A DNA stretch of 64,000 nt from Sphingobacteriaceae bacterium (GCA_947463785.1 CANHRG010000002.1:62001-126000); one strand, 5' to 3'. Numbered from the stretch's first letter, positions 1 to 8,497 are shown. Numbers and translations are program-made. The notes: generated by a model from the letters alone, not told the origin.

Positions 1-384
1 CAAGAAGCAAATTTCAACTCTAATCCAATCACCTATAATGGGCCCACTACCAATTTTAAATTAGGTTCAATTATCTTTTTTAAAACGAACCTTGGAAATT
101 ATGGTAAAATGGAAATACTGAACGTTGGCCCACAGTCCGATTATAAGCTTAAAGCAAATGTAGTGGTTTACGATCCGAATGGTACAAAAATAGTGGATAA
201 GGTGCTTAATGATATTCCAGCTCAGGTGGCCTATGGCTACGATTTTGACGATCCTCTACTGCCCGAGGTTTCACAATCTGATCCAAGTAAATCAGATTTT
301 GTATGGGGGGTTACTAATAATATACTAGTCATTTTCTTTGTAAGCGGCAATCAGCTTACAAAGGGCTTTTTGTTCAAACCGTAA
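1..384 (+). CDS. Hypothetical protein, 3' part only
   Basis: The reading frame is open from the first base of the window to a TAA at 382-384, so the gene starts outside. The visible 127 residues have no recognisable catalytic motif. They alternate hydrophobic and polar residues (for example the stretch around DYKLKANVVVYDPNG), which suggests a beta-sandwich or extracytoplasmic fold. The internal ATG at 109 is not needed as a start because the upstream codons are open and similar in composition. A strong terminator follows at 402-439, so this is the last gene of its transcript. Function unknown. Confidence 0.6.
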   Translation, partial: QEANFNSNPITYNGPTTNFKLGSIIFFKTNLGNYGKMEILNVGPQSDYKLKANVVVYDPNGTKIVDKVLNDIPAQVAYGYDFDDPLLPEVSQSDPSKSDFVWGVTNNILVIFFVSGNQLTKGFLFKP

Positions 385-401
385 TTTTTAATAGAACGTG
401 C

Positions 402-439
402 AACAGCCCTAATTTGCTCAAGCAGATTAGGGCTGTTTT
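402..439 (+). terminator. Rho-independent terminator
   Basis: A perfect 12-bp stem (AACAGCCCTAAT at 402-413 with ATTAGGGCTGTT at 426-437) encloses a 12-base loop and runs into a short T tract. It ends the transcript of the partial first gene. Confidence 0.85.
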
Positions 440-488
440 GTTAACTATTGATCCTAATCTTTTAACTTTATGTCGATAAATAAACGTA

Positions 489-1205
489 TTGAATTCATCT
501 ATTTTTCAGTTTAAGGAGTTTACCGTAGATCAAACCCATTGCGCCATGAAGGTAAATACCGATGGCGTATTGTTAGGGGCTTGGGCTAATGCTGAACATC
601 CACAATCTATTTTAGATATTGGTACCGGAACGGGTGTAATCGCCTTGATGCTGGCACAACGTTTCCCGAAGGCCGAAATTGATGCGGTAGAACTGGATAA
701 ACTGGCGGCTACAACCGCAGCGGTGAACTTTCGGGCCAGTCCGTTTGCCAATAGATTAACAGCTTTCCCATTGGCTATTGAGCATTATTGGATGGTTTAT
801 CCAGATAAAAAGTTTGATCTGATTGTTTCAAATCCGCCTTTTTTTCTGGATTCACTTAAATCTGTAGAAAAAACTAAGGAACTAGCTCGACATACCAATG
901 TAGATTTTTTCGAGGAATTGTGCGCTTCGGTTGCTCAGCATCTTAATCCTAAAGGAAATTTTTGTCTGATTTTGCCACAAGAAACGGCCGAATTAGTTAA
1001 AGAAAGGGCATCGGCATACGATTTGTATCTTGAACGAGTTACTCGTGTTCATTCTTTTGAACATGCTGCACCTCATCTTTTCTTGTTGCGTTTTGGGTTT
1101 CAGCAACAAGAAACTAAAATTGATCAATTGATTATTTATCAGTCCGAAAAAGTTTATCACCCCCAATACCAAAATATACTCCAAAACTTTTTGACTATCT
1201 TTTGA
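489..1205 (+). CDS. trmN6: tRNA1(Val) adenine-37 N6-methyltransferase (TrmN6/YfiC family)
   Basis: Predicted SAM-dependent enzyme that methylates N6 of A37 in tRNA-Val. The class I SAM-binding motif DIGTGTG is at residues 43-49 and the N6-adenine methyltransferase motif NPPFF at 115-119. The N-terminus (FQFKEFTVDQ, then CAMKVNTDGVLLGAWA) is typical of this family, and 238 aa is the usual length. The start is TTG at 489: an in-frame TAA lies 10 bases upstream and the nearby ATG at 470 is in another frame. Its stop overlaps the region used by the next gene, so the two are probably translationally coupled. Function is by family resemblance. Confidence 0.85.
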   Translation: MNSSIFQFKEFTVDQTHCAMKVNTDGVLLGAWANAEHPQSILDIGTGTGVIALMLAQRFPKAEIDAVELDKLAATTAAVNFRASPFANRLTAFPLAIEHYWMVYPDKKFDLIVSNPPFFLDSLKSVEKTKELARHTNVDFFEELCASVAQHLNPKGNFCLILPQETAELVKERASAYDLYLERVTRVHSFEHAAPHLFLLRFGFQQQETKIDQLIIYQSEKVYHPQYQNILQNFLTIF

Positions 1206-1207
1206 TT

Positions 1208-1702
1208 GTGAAACGAATAGGCTTAATTTCAGATACACACGGTTATTTGGATGACGCGGTATTCCGCTACTTTGAGGCCTGCGATGAAATTTGGCATGCA
1301 GGTGATTTCGGAACGCTTGAATTAGCCGATCAGTTGGCAGCCTTTAAGCCTTTGCGTGGTGTTTATGGAAACATAGACGGGCAAGATGTTCGGATTGTTC
1401 ATCCCGAACATCAATTTTTTACTTGCGAAGAGGTGAAAATTTGGATGACGCATATCGGGGGGTATCCCGGTAAATATCCTGCAAAAGTAAAAGAAACACT
1501 GCTCAACTACCAGCCCGATCTGTTTATTTGCGGGCATTCACATATCCTTAAAGTGATTTACGATAAGAATTTGCATTTTTTACACTTAAATCCTGGTGCT
1601 GCCGGAAAGCAGGGTTGGCACAAAGTGCGTACATTGCTTCGATTTGACATTTTTGACAAAAAAATTCATAACTTAGAAGCGATAGAGTTGGGATCTAGAT
1701 AG
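1208..1702 (+). CDS. Metallophosphoesterase, YfcE/MJ0936-type phosphodiesterase
   Basis: Small calcineurin-like phosphoesterase. The metal-binding motifs appear in the expected order: D9-x-H11 (SDTHG), HAGDFG, YGNID, THIGG and GHSH. These coordinate a dinuclear metal site in the family. The length of about 165 aa is typical. I prefer GTG at 1208, giving MKRIGLISDTHG, the usual family N-terminus. A TTG two codons earlier (1202) would overlap the preceding stop by four bases and cannot be excluded. The natural substrate is unknown. It lies in a compact run with trmN6 and fbp. Confidence 0.85.
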   Translation: MKRIGLISDTHGYLDDAVFRYFEACDEIWHAGDFGTLELADQLAAFKPLRGVYGNIDGQDVRIVHPEHQFFTCEEVKIWMTHIGGYPGKYPAKVKETLLNYQPDLFICGHSHILKVIYDKNLHFLHLNPGAAGKQGWHKVRTLLRFDIFDKKIHNLEAIELGSR

Positions 1703-1723
1703 CGTAAGAAATACACTAAGCCT

Positions 1724-2773
1724 ATGAAACAAGTTACCACTTTAGGGCAATTCATTATTGAAAAACAGAATGATTTTCCCTATGCAAAAGGAGAGTTATC
1801 GCGTCTCCTTCGCGATATCGGTATCGCCGCTAAAATAGTTAATCGAGAAGTCAATAAAGCTGGTTTGGTAGACATCCTAGGAGATCAGGGTGCAACCAAT
1901 GTGCAGGGTGAAAATCAGAAGAAGTTAGATGTTTATGCAAACGAGCAATTTATTGCCGCACTTTCAAGTGGTGGAGAGTGTTGTATTGTGGCTTCAGAAG
2001 AAAATGACGACATGGTCAGAATCGATTCTGAGGTATCAAAAAATGCCAAATACATTGTAGCCATTGATCCCCTAGATGGTTCTTCCAATATCGATTGTAA
2101 TGTGGCTGTAGGTACCATTTTTTCAATTTATAGAAGGATTACGAAAAATGGATTGCCGACTTTGGAAGATGTATTGCAAAAAGGAACCAATCAGGTTGCC
2201 GCAGGTTATATCATCTACGGATCTTCTACCATGCTGGTCTACACCACTGGTAAAGGAGTTAATGGATTTACTTTAGACCCATCAATAGGAGAATTTTGTT
2301 TGTCTCATCCGAATTTAAAAATTCCTGAAGATGGCACCATCTATTCGATAAATGAAGGTAACTATGTCCATTTCCCCGATGGTGTAAAGCAATACATCAA
2401 ATATTGCCAAGTAGAAGATAAGGCGACTTTAAGACCCTATACTTCACGTTATATTGGTTCAATGGTAGCCGATATACACCGTAGCATTATCAAAGGTGGA
2501 GTGTTTATTTATCCTACCACTTCGAGTGCGCCCAATGGAAAGCTACGGTTAATGTACGAATGCAATCCGATGGCATTTATTATTGAACAAGCGGGTGGTA
2601 AAGCTTCTGACGGGTTTAATCGCATATTGGATTTGGAGGTCGACTCTTTACATCAGCGCTCTGCTATTTTTATTGGTTCAGAGCATATGGTGTTGAAGGC
2701 TGAGGAATTTATGAAAGCACATTCTGCAGGCCAAGCAAATGGAGTAGTGGCTAGCAAAAAATCGGTAGCTTAA
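1724..2773 (+). CDS. fbp: Class I fructose-1,6-bisphosphatase
   Basis: Gluconeogenic enzyme that hydrolyses fructose-1,6-bisphosphate to fructose-6-phosphate in the cytoplasm. The family signature DPLDGSSN is at residues 115-122 and the metal-ligand segment ASEEND at 90-95. The C-terminal substrate-binding motif is visible as [17 protein letters not shown]. The length of 349 aa fits bacterial class I enzymes. It starts at ATG 1724, 21 bases after the phosphoesterase stop, and is probably co-transcribed with it. Its stop codon overlaps the stop of the convergent rnhA by four bases. Confidence 0.95.
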   Translation: MKQVTTLGQFIIEKQNDFPYAKGELSRLLRDIGIAAKIVNREVNKAGLVDILGDQGATNVQGENQKKLDVYANEQFIAALSSGGECCIVASEENDDMVRIDSEVSKNAKYIVAIDPLDGSSNIDCNVAVGTIFSIYRRITKNGLPTLEDVLQKGTNQVAAGYIIYGSSTMLVYTTGKGVNGFTLDPSIGEFCLSHPNLKIPEDGTIYSINEGNYVHFPDGVKQYIKYCQVEDKATLRPYTSRYIGSMVADIHRSIIKGGVFIYPTTSSAPNGKLRLMYECNPMAFIIEQAGGKASDGFNRILDLEVDSLHQRSAIFIGSEHMVLKAEEFMKAHSAGQANGVVASKKSVA

Positions 2774-3240
2774 AGCAAGGTATTCGGGTGATTTTCTGCT
2801 TCGAAAACGCTATCAATCAATAAATTGTTCTGCTTACTCGCATGCACGGCTAACTCGTCACAGCGTTCATTTTCCGGATGTCCGTTATGGCCTTTTACCC
2901 AGGTGAATTGGACTTGGTAACGTTTGAGCAGAGGTAATAACCTTAGCCAGAGGTCTTTGTTTTTTTTGTCCTTGAAGCCTTTACTGTACCAGCCATATAC
3001 CCATTTTTTTTCGATAGCGTCAATAACGTATTTAGAATCGGAATATACGCGAACCGGGATATCGGTTTTTTTAAGTGTTTCTAGACCAACAATTACGGCC
3101 AATAATTCCATCCGGTTATTGGTGGTTTTTCGGTAACCAGCACTGATCTCCTTATAATGATTACCCGAACGTAGGATAATTCCAAAGCCTCCGGGACCGG
3201 GATTCCCACTTGATGCTCCGTCTGTAAAAAGTTCGATCAT
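2770..3240 (-). CDS. rnhA: Ribonuclease HI
   Basis: Cleaves the RNA strand of RNA:DNA hybrids. Using the ATG at 3240 the protein has 156 residues, the standard RNase HI length. The catalytic DEDD residues are D7 ([15 protein letters not shown]), E45 (NNRMELLA), D68 (VYSDSKYV) and D128 (ERCDELA), with the flexible-loop histidine segment GHNGHPENE just before the last Asp. The frame stays open 20 codons further upstream, but that extension is not family-like and is rejected. It converges on fbp with a four-base overlap and is divergent from the tRNA-His promoter. Confidence 0.95.
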   Translation of the reverse strand: MIELFTDGASSGNPGPGGFGIILRSGNHYKEISAGYRKTTNNRMELLAVIVGLETLKKTDIPVRVYSDSKYVIDAIEKKWVYGWYSKGFKDKKNKDLWLRLLPLLKRYQVQFTWVKGHNGHPENERCDELAVHASKQNNLLIDSVFEAENHPNTLL

Positions 3241-3293
3241 AATTAAATAGGCCAAACAATGATAAGGAAATCCATTTTGTTTGTGTAAAAAAA

Positions 3294-3324
3294 TTTGCAA
3301 AATGGCATTAAATACCTATTTTTG
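3294..3324 (+). promoter_or_regulatory. Promoter of tRNA-His
   Basis: TTTG at 3294-3297, a 19-base spacer and TATTTTTG at 3317-3324 give an exact match to the Bacteroidota primary-sigma consensus TTTG-N19-TAnnTTTG. It ends 14 bases before the tRNA. Confidence 0.85.
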
Positions 3325-3338
3325 ATGCCTCAAACACG

Positions 3339-3412
3339 GTGGTTGTAGCTCAGTTGGTTAGAGCACTAGATTGTGGTTCTAGGGGTCGTGGGTTCGAGCC
3401 CCATCATCCACC
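3339..3412 (+). tRNA. tRNA-His (anticodon GTG)
   Basis: A cloverleaf can be drawn by hand. The acceptor stem pairs GTGGTTG with CATCCAC (one T-T mismatch at pair 5-68), followed by discriminator C. The D arm is GCTC/GAGC. The anticodon stem CTAGA/TCTAG holds the loop TTGTGGT with anticodon GTG, and the T arm is GTGGG-TTCGAGC-CCCAT. A G at 3338 can serve as the His-specific G-1 opposite C73. CCA is not encoded. A consensus promoter precedes it and a terminator follows, so it is a single-gene transcript. Confidence 0.97.
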
Positions 3413-3420
3413 CGTATTTA

Positions 3421-3450
3421 AACCGTTCCGATTTTCGGAACGGTTTTTTT
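3421..3450 (+). terminator. Terminator of the tRNA-His transcript
   Basis: A perfect 10-bp stem (AACCGTTCCG at 3421-3430 with CGGAACGGTT at 3436-3445), a five-base loop and a run of T residues to about 3451. Confidence 0.9.
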
Positions 3451-3462
3451 TATTTATGCCTT

Positions 3463-3723
3463 TCAAGCGTACAAAACCAACTCTTTTAATTTGAAGTAAT
3501 TGGTTTGACAGGCGAGGTTAATCCGGTTTATATTTTTGGTGTTTACGACTGGACTCTGGGTATATGCGAATTCAGTTTTTGCTTTCAACGCGGAAAGTTT
3601 TCCAAGTTTATACTCAATAAATTTCTTAGCGGTTCGTTTGCACGCAAATGCTCTGACTATCTTTTCTCGTATTTCGCCCATAAAATCAACCTGTTCATGC
3701 ACGATGTAAATTTTGTGTTTCAT
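3463..3723 (-). CDS. Small hypothetical protein
   Basis: An 86-residue basic protein with no known motif. The amphipathic, Lys-rich segment around KRTAKKFIEYKLGKLSALK could be helical. The overlapping plus-strand frame (3505-3771) has an aromatic-rich, unnatural composition and is judged a shadow. The orientation matches the next small gene at 3764-4057. It lies directly downstream of a tRNA terminator, a common place for strain-specific genes. Function unknown; that it is expressed is itself uncertain. Confidence 0.5.
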   Translation of the reverse strand: MKHKIYIVHEQVDFMGEIREKIVRAFACKRTAKKFIEYKLGKLSALKAKTEFAYTQSPVVNTKNINRINLACQTNYFKLKELVLYA

Positions 3724-3763
3724 GCCGACTTATACGTAAAAAGCCAGCTTGAGGTTACAAAAA

Positions 3764-4057
3764 TTAGCTAAAATTTCTCTGATTTCTTAATCGGCACAGT
3801 TCAGGTAAAAATTTTTCAAAAAGTTCGTCAGGGTAAGCAGCATCGAACAAAATCTTCTCGAATACTTGTCTGATTTCCTCTATTTGATTAATCTTTTCTA
3901 GCCAAGTCAAAATCTTTTGTGAATCATCTAATGGAATACAGTGGGCTTCAAATTTTGCGCCAATGAAGTTATAAAGCATCAAATTAACTGGTTTTGCCTG
4001 ATTGTCTATTCTGGCAAACCATTTGCTATTTGCAGGTTCTGCTGTTGAATTATCCAT
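3764..4057 (-). CDS. Small hypothetical protein
   Basis: A 97-residue acidic protein, predicted mostly helical in its second half (LTWLEKINQIEEIRQVFEKILFD), with no signal peptide or membrane segment. It precedes the 86-aa gene on the same strand with a 40-base gap, so they may be co-transcribed. The 119 bases upstream (4058-4176) show no convincing promoter. Not recognised. Confidence 0.55.
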   Translation of the reverse strand: MDNSTAEPANSKWFARIDNQAKPVNLMLYNFIGAKFEAHCIPLDDSQKILTWLEKINQIEEIRQVFEKILFDAAYPDELFEKFLPELCRLRNQRNFS

Positions 4058-4176
4058 CGGTTTAGCTTTGAGTTATCCAGAATCCAATCTGAGCATTGCC
4101 AATTGATTATGCAATCAAAATCTGACTGAAGGTAGATTTTCGGGGATGAGAGTAATGATTTTATGGGTGGATTGAA

Positions 4177-5004
4177 CTAGTGACGGAAGCTCATCCAAAA
4201 AACCCGTAAGGCAACAATCCCAAGTGCAACTGCAAGTGCCCGAATAATCACTACAGCTTTGAGCTTGTGTGATAGTGTTGCCCCTAATTGAGCCCCTACA
4301 ACCACGCCAATGCCTAAAAAAAGAATTTCACTTAATACGGCATTTATATCTCCTTTTACCCAATGCGTAGCACTTGCACTGGCACCCATCAGGGCTAATA
4401 CAAAATGAGAAGTTGCTGTAGCTATATGAACGGGAAAATTCAATAGATTGATCATCACCGGTACGTGTATAATTCCACCTCCAATGCCTAAAATACTAGC
4501 GGCAATACCAATGATAAAACTAAGCAAACAAGCCAGAACCAAATCGTAAGCATACGAATAGGCATTGCCTTGCTGATCTTGGAGGGAACGTCGAATTGGC
4601 CAAATATTCCAAGTGAGGTTGTTGGAGTGGTGACTTTCTGTTTTAAGAGGTTTGATCAACAAATAAATGCAGAGCCCTAATAAGGTGATCCCGAATATCA
4701 AGTCAAAAACATTCCTGGGAATATAGCCCACCAATACCGAACCCAGAATAGATCCCGGTAGGGTAGTAGTTGAAAATAATAGTGCTGAGCGGTAGTCTAT
4801 TCGTTTTTTAAAAGCGTAATTCACAGATCCTGAAATCGCATTTATACAAACGACTGCTAAGGATATGGAAGTAATCAGTTCCGGACTTTTATCCGGATAT
4901 ACCATCAAGAGTATTGGTACGAGAATAAATCCTCCTCCAGCTCCGATTAGCGTTCCGATGGTTCCTGCTACAAAACCGATAAGAATTAAGTAGAAATTTA
5001 GCAT
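4177..5004 (-). CDS. TauE/SafE-family membrane exporter
   Basis: Integral membrane protein of 275 aa with about eight hydrophobic segments in two similar halves. Each half carries the glycine-rich family repeat: GTIGTLIGAGGGFILVP near the N-terminus and GIAASILGIGGGIIHVP in the middle. Family members are proposed to move sulfite, sulfoacetate or other organosulfur anions across the inner membrane; the substrate here cannot be inferred. It appears monocistronic and is divergent from the small-RNA candidate at 5,254. Confidence 0.85.
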   Translation of the reverse strand: MLNFYLILIGFVAGTIGTLIGAGGGFILVPILLMVYPDKSPELITSISLAVVCINAISGSVNYAFKKRIDYRSALLFSTTTLPGSILGSVLVGYIPRNVFDLIFGITLLGLCIYLLIKPLKTESHHSNNLTWNIWPIRRSLQDQQGNAYSYAYDLVLACLLSFIIGIAASILGIGGGIIHVPVMINLLNFPVHIATATSHFVLALMGASASATHWVKGDINAVLSEILFLGIGVVVGAQLGATLSHKLKAVVIIRALAVALGIVALRVFWMSFRH

Positions 5005-5218
5005 AACTGCTCATTCATTGAGCCAATGCAAATTATTCAAAATTCTTTATTTTTTCAGTTGTTTAAATTTTAGAGTTATTCTATAAAATGGAAAGCAAAA
5101 TCAAAAATTTTTATGCTTAAAATCAACTTATTGTACCAAATACACTTATTCTTTTTTAACGATCTGATTATCAGTAATTTATTTTTACTGGTTTAAACAC
5201 ATTTTTTTACTTAAAAAC

Positions 5219-5250
5219 TTGCAAGTCATTTTTTTTATTAGGTATATTTG
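5219..5250 (+). promoter_or_regulatory. Promoter of a candidate small RNA
   Basis: TTG at 5219-5221, a 21-base spacer and TATATTTG at 5243-5250 match the Bacteroidota consensus. No sizeable reading frame follows; a terminator lies only about 42 bases downstream. It sits in the 371-base gene-free stretch 5005-5375, whose left part (5005-5218) is A+T-rich and holds nothing else I can identify. Confidence 0.75.
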
Positions 5251-5253
5251 TTT

Positions 5254-5322
5254 TGCCCCTCTAAAGGGCATGTTTTTCATAGGTAGATGTAGGGTCGAAT
5301 ACAAGTTATTCGGCCCTTTTTT
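5254..5322 (+). ncRNA. Candidate free-standing small RNA (about 65-70 nt)
   Basis: The predicted transcript starts about 4-8 bases after the TATATTTG box. It can form a short hairpin (TGCCC 5254-5258 with GGGCA 5266-5270), then a single-stranded linker, then the terminator hairpin at 5292-5322. It is separated from ubiX by a further box at 5361, so it is not simply the ubiX leader. No Rfam family was recognised by eye. An ATG at 5270 opens a 26-codon frame running through the terminator, judged non-coding. Confidence 0.5.
5292..5322 (+). terminator. Terminator of the candidate small RNA
   Basis: A 9-bp stem with one G-T pair (GGGTCGAAT 5292-5300 with ATTCGGCCC 5308-5316), a seven-base loop and six T residues at 5317-5322. 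Confidence 0.8.
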
Positions 5323-5360
5323 ATTGCCTACGTATTACACTAGCTTTTAACAATGCTCCT

Positions 5361-5368
5361 TATCTTTG
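5361..5368 (+). promoter_or_regulatory. -7 box of ubiX
   Basis: TATCTTTG ends seven bases before the ubiX ATG (5376). Transcription would start at or next to the start codon. No clear -33 TTG is visible. Confidence 0.5.
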
Positions 5369-5375
5369 CGTTCTA

Positions 5376-5942
5376 ATGAAAAAGCATAAACTTGTTGTTT
5401 CTGTAAGTGGTGCCAGTGGAGCTATATACGCTAAAGTGCTGTTCGATACCTTGAAAAAGTTATCTGCGCAAATAGAAAACGTAGGTGTAATTTTTTCGGC
5501 TAATGCCAAGTTGGTTTGGGAACAGGAGCTGGGAGATACTTCCTACCGGGATTACGGATTCACTTTTTACGATACGCACGATTTTATGGCACCTTTTGCC
5601 TCAGGGTCTGCAAAGTACAATACGCTCATTGTTTGTCCGTGCTCTATGGGTACTTTAGGCCGAATTGCTAGTGGAATTTCTAACGATTTGACCACAAGAG
5701 CGGCAGATGTGATTTTAAAAGAACGCCGCAAATTGATTTTAGTAGTTCGTGATACGCCCTACAATTTGATTCATATCAACAACATGAAAACGGTTACAGA
5801 AGCAGGAGGGATTATCTGTCCGGCAACTCCTTCATTCTACAGTATGCCCAAAACCCTCGAAGAAGTGGCTGCCACCGTAGTTAACCGGATAATTGATTTG
5901 GCAGGCTTAGAGAACGAATCCTACCGCTGGGGCGAAGAATAA
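5376..5942 (+). CDS. ubiX: UbiX-family flavin prenyltransferase
   Basis: Predicted to transfer a dimethylallyl group to FMN, giving prenylated FMN, the cofactor of UbiD-type decarboxylases. The FMN-binding start VSVSGASGAIYAK (residues 8-20) and the central CPCSMGTLGRIASG segment are diagnostic. The C-terminal block RRKLILVVRDTPYNLIHINNM is also conserved in the family. Length 188 aa is normal. No ubiD homologue lies in the window, so its partner must be elsewhere. It may be co-transcribed with mtaB 30 bases downstream. Confidence 0.93.
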   Translation: MKKHKLVVSVSGASGAIYAKVLFDTLKKLSAQIENVGVIFSANAKLVWEQELGDTSYRDYGFTFYDTHDFMAPFASGSAKYNTLIVCPCSMGTLGRIASGISNDLTTRAADVILKERRKLILVVRDTPYNLIHINNMKTVTEAGGIICPATPSFYSMPKTLEEVAATVVNRIIDLAGLENESYRWGEE

Positions 5943-5955
5943 AACTTTAATTACG

Positions 5956-5963
5956 TATTTTTG
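5956..5963 (+). promoter_or_regulatory. -7 box upstream of mtaB
   Basis: TATTTTTG lies between the ubiX stop and the mtaB ATG at 5972, eight bases before the start. A -33 element is not evident, so this may be a weak internal promoter. Confidence 0.45.
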
Positions 5964-5971
5964 GCCTAATA

Positions 5972-7291
5972 ATGAACAAAAAGGTTGCCTTTTATACCTT
6001 AGGTTGTAAGCTCAACTATTCTGAGACCTCAACCATTGGCCGTCAGTTTGCACAAGCCGGTTTTGATACCGTAAACTTTACTGATCAGGCCGATGTGTAC
6101 GTGATTAATACTTGTTCTGTCACCGACCATGCCGATAAAAAATGTCGTAAGGTAGTTAAAGAAGCTTTAAAATATTCACCAAAAGCATACATCGCAATAG
6201 TTGGTTGTTATGCGCAACTAAAACCAAAAGAAATTGCCGAAATTCCGGGAGTAGATTTGGTTTTGGGTGCTGCTGAAAAATTTCAATTGGTTGAATACAT
6301 CTCCGATTTGACTAAGAAGTCTAAGGCTGAAGTATACAATCAACCTATTGAGGAGACTAAAACATTTATTGGATCCTATTCTTTCGGCGATCGTACCCGC
6401 ACATTTCTGAAAGTTCAGGATGGTTGCGATTATTCCTGTTCGTTTTGCACTATTCCTTTAGCTAGAGGCGCAAGTAGAAGCAGTACCATTTCCGAAGTAA
6501 TTGAACAAGCAAAAGAAATTGCCGCTTCGGGGGTTAAAGAGATTGTGCTTACCGGAGTTAATTTAGGCGATTTTGGAATTCGAAACGGACAACGTGAGGA
6601 TCGTTTTTTTGATTTGGTGAAGGCCTTGGATGAAGTGGATGGGATCGATCGTATCCGAATCTCTTCCATTGAGCCGAATTTATTAAGTGATGACATTATT
6701 GATTTTGTAGCGCAATCGAAGAGATTTGTTCCCCACTTTCATATCCCTTTGCAATCTGGCTCAGATAAAATATTAGGCCTGATGCGTCGTCGTTATCGAA
6801 GCGATTTGTATAACGAACGTGTTGCTAAAATAAAATCGGTAATGCCCGACTGCTGTATTGGTGTGGATGTGATTGTCGGTTTTCCAGGTGAAACCCGCGA
6901 AGATTTTATCGATACCTATAATTTTCTGAACGAATTGGATATTTCTTATCTGCATGTGTTCACCTATTCGGAGCGTGAAAATACACTTGCAGCCGAAATG
7001 GACGGCTCAGTTCCCGGTGCACAACGTGCCGATCGGAGTAAGATGCTTCACATTTTATCTGATAAAAAAAGACGTGCTTTTTACGAAAGCCAATTAGGTA
7101 AATCGTACGAAGTACTGTTTGAAGGCGATCAGAAAGAAGGGTATATGCACGGTTTTACCCGTAATTACGTCAAGGTAAAAACACCTTACGATCCACTTTT
7201 GGTGAATGAACTCCGAACCGTTGATTTACTGCAAATTGCAGCCGATGGCGATGTTGAGATTCAAGAAAAACAAGAGGTTTTCAGCCACTAG
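5972..7291 (+). CDS. mtaB: tRNA t6A37 methylthiotransferase MtaB
   Basis: Radical-SAM enzyme that converts t6A37 to ms2t6A37 in tRNAs reading ANN codons. The N-terminal methylthiotransferase domain carries the three cluster-binding cysteines C12, C48 and C79. The radical-SAM motif CDYSCSFC gives C152, C156 and C159, and a TRAM-like RNA-binding region ends the protein. The spacing and TLGCKLNYSET opening match MtaB rather than MiaB or RimO. Length 439 aa is usual. Cytoplasmic. Confidence 0.93.
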   Translation: MNKKVAFYTLGCKLNYSETSTIGRQFAQAGFDTVNFTDQADVYVINTCSVTDHADKKCRKVVKEALKYSPKAYIAIVGCYAQLKPKEIAEIPGVDLVLGAAEKFQLVEYISDLTKKSKAEVYNQPIEETKTFIGSYSFGDRTRTFLKVQDGCDYSCSFCTIPLARGASRSSTISEVIEQAKEIAASGVKEIVLTGVNLGDFGIRNGQREDRFFDLVKALDEVDGIDRIRISSIEPNLLSDDIIDFVAQSKRFVPHFHIPLQSGSDKILGLMRRRYRSDLYNERVAKIKSVMPDCCIGVDVIVGFPGETREDFIDTYNFLNELDISYLHVFTYSERENTLAAEMDGSVPGAQRADRSKMLHILSDKKRRAFYESQLGKSYEVLFEGDQKEGYMHGFTRNYVKVKTPYDPLLVNELRTVDLLQIAADGDVEIQEKQEVFSH

Positions 7292-7294
7292 ATC

Positions 7295-7323
7295 TTGTTT
7301 TCTAAACCAAATAACTATCTTTA
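7295..7323 (+). promoter_or_regulatory. Promoter of lgt
   Basis: TTG at 7295-7297, an 18-base spacer and TATCTTTA at 7316-7323 (last base off consensus). The lgt ATG is at 7327, so the mRNA would be leaderless or nearly so. Confidence 0.6.
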
Positions 7324-7326
7324 AGC

Positions 7327-8481
7327 ATGTTTCCTACGCTAACTCATTTGATTGAATACCTAACTGGTATTCACATCCCGTTACCTATACAAACCTTTGG
7401 TTTTTTTGTCGCGATAGCATTCGCCGCAGGTTATTGGGCTTTTAGTTCAGAACTTCAACGTAAAGAGGCTCTCGGAATTCTAAAAGCCAGCACAAAAACA
7501 GTTAAAATTGGCGAGCCGACCGCTTTTTCGGAAATTGCATTAAATGCAATTTTTGGTTTTCTGGTTGGCTATAAATTGCTTGATGCAATCTTAAATTACA
7601 GTGCATTTGCTGCAAATCCTCAGTCTTTTATACTGTCTGGTCAAGGGAATTTTTTAGGCGGATTAGCAATAGCCGCTTTATTTGCGTACTGGGTTTATGC
7701 TGAAGGGCAAAAACAATTGCTTCCCAAACCAAAACTGGTTAGTGTTACTGTGCATCCGCACGAACTAATGGGTAGTATACTAATTTGGGCTGCCGTAACC
7801 GGATTTTTAGGTGCTAAGATTTTTCATAACCTGGAATACATTGATGATTTCATGAAAGATCCGATTGGCGGATTACTTTCTTTTAGCGGATTAACGTTTT
7901 TTGGGGGCTTGATTTGTGGCGGAGCGGGAGTTTTATACATCGCAAATAAGAATGGAATCAAACCTTTACACATGCTCGATGTGGGCGGTCCTGGAATGTT
8001 GCTGGCTTATGCCGTTGGCCGAATTGGTTGTCATTTAGCCGGCGATGGTGACTGGGGAATCAACAATTTGGCTCCAAAACCCGAATGGTTGAGTTGGGCT
8101 CCAGATTGGGTATGGGCAACCAAATACCCGCACAATGTGATCAATGAGGGTGTGCCTATTCCAAATTGTGTAGGGAATTTCTGTACGGAATTGCCTTTCC
8201 CGGTATATCCAACTGCTTTTTACGAAGTTTTGATGGTTTCAGTGTTGTTCGTGATTTTGTGGTCAATTCGTAAGTCAATAACAACCCCTGGAATGCTATT
8301 TTCAATTTATTTGATCATGACTGGTGTTGAACGTTTTCTCATTGAAACCATCCGTGTTAATTCTAAATATCATGTTGGTGGATTAAGTTTTACTCAAGCT
8401 GAATTGATCTCTTGTATATTGATTTTGCTCGGAATTTTTGGAATAGTTTGGTCTAAAAATCGAGCTCAAAAAACAGTCTAA
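7327..8481 (+). CDS. lgt: Prolipoprotein diacylglyceryl transferase
   Basis: Inner-membrane enzyme that transfers diacylglycerol from phosphatidylglycerol to the lipobox cysteine of prolipoproteins. At least seven hydrophobic segments are visible. The family signature is present in the variant form [14 protein letters not shown] at residues 231-244. At 384 aa it is longer than the E. coli enzyme, because of extra hydrophilic loops (around residues 125-145 and 245-290). Its substrates are plausible nearby: several lipoproteins are encoded in this window. It precedes an inositol-monophosphatase gene by 16 bases. Confidence 0.92.
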   Translation: MFPTLTHLIEYLTGIHIPLPIQTFGFFVAIAFAAGYWAFSSELQRKEALGILKASTKTVKIGEPTAFSEIALNAIFGFLVGYKLLDAILNYSAFAANPQSFILSGQGNFLGGLAIAALFAYWVYAEGQKQLLPKPKLVSVTVHPHELMGSILIWAAVTGFLGAKIFHNLEYIDDFMKDPIGGLLSFSGLTFFGGLICGGAGVLYIANKNGIKPLHMLDVGGPGMLLAYAVGRIGCHLAGDGDWGINNLAPKPEWLSWAPDWVWATKYPHNVINEGVPIPNCVGNFCTELPFPVYPTAFYEVLMVSVLFVILWSIRKSITTPGMLFSIYLIMTGVERFLIETIRVNSKYHVGGLSFTQAELISCILILLGIFGIVWSKNRAQKTV

Positions 8482-8497
8482 AAACATTTAATTAGGT

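Noticed and set aside
2770-3300. RNase HI start 20 codons upstream (3300)
   Set aside because: The extension is not family-like; ATG 3240 gives the standard 156-residue protein.
3505-3771. Plus-strand 88-codon frame opposite the 86-aa gene
   Set aside because: Phe/Cys/Tyr-rich, unlike a normal soluble or membrane protein; the minus-strand frame has normal charged composition and matches its neighbour's orientation.
3300-4176. Integrative element at tRNA-His
   Set aside because: No integrase, no duplicated tRNA 3' end found by eye, and only two small genes in the interval.
5270-5350. 26-codon frame inside the small-RNA candidate
   Set aside because: It reads straight through the terminator hairpin and has no typical protein features.
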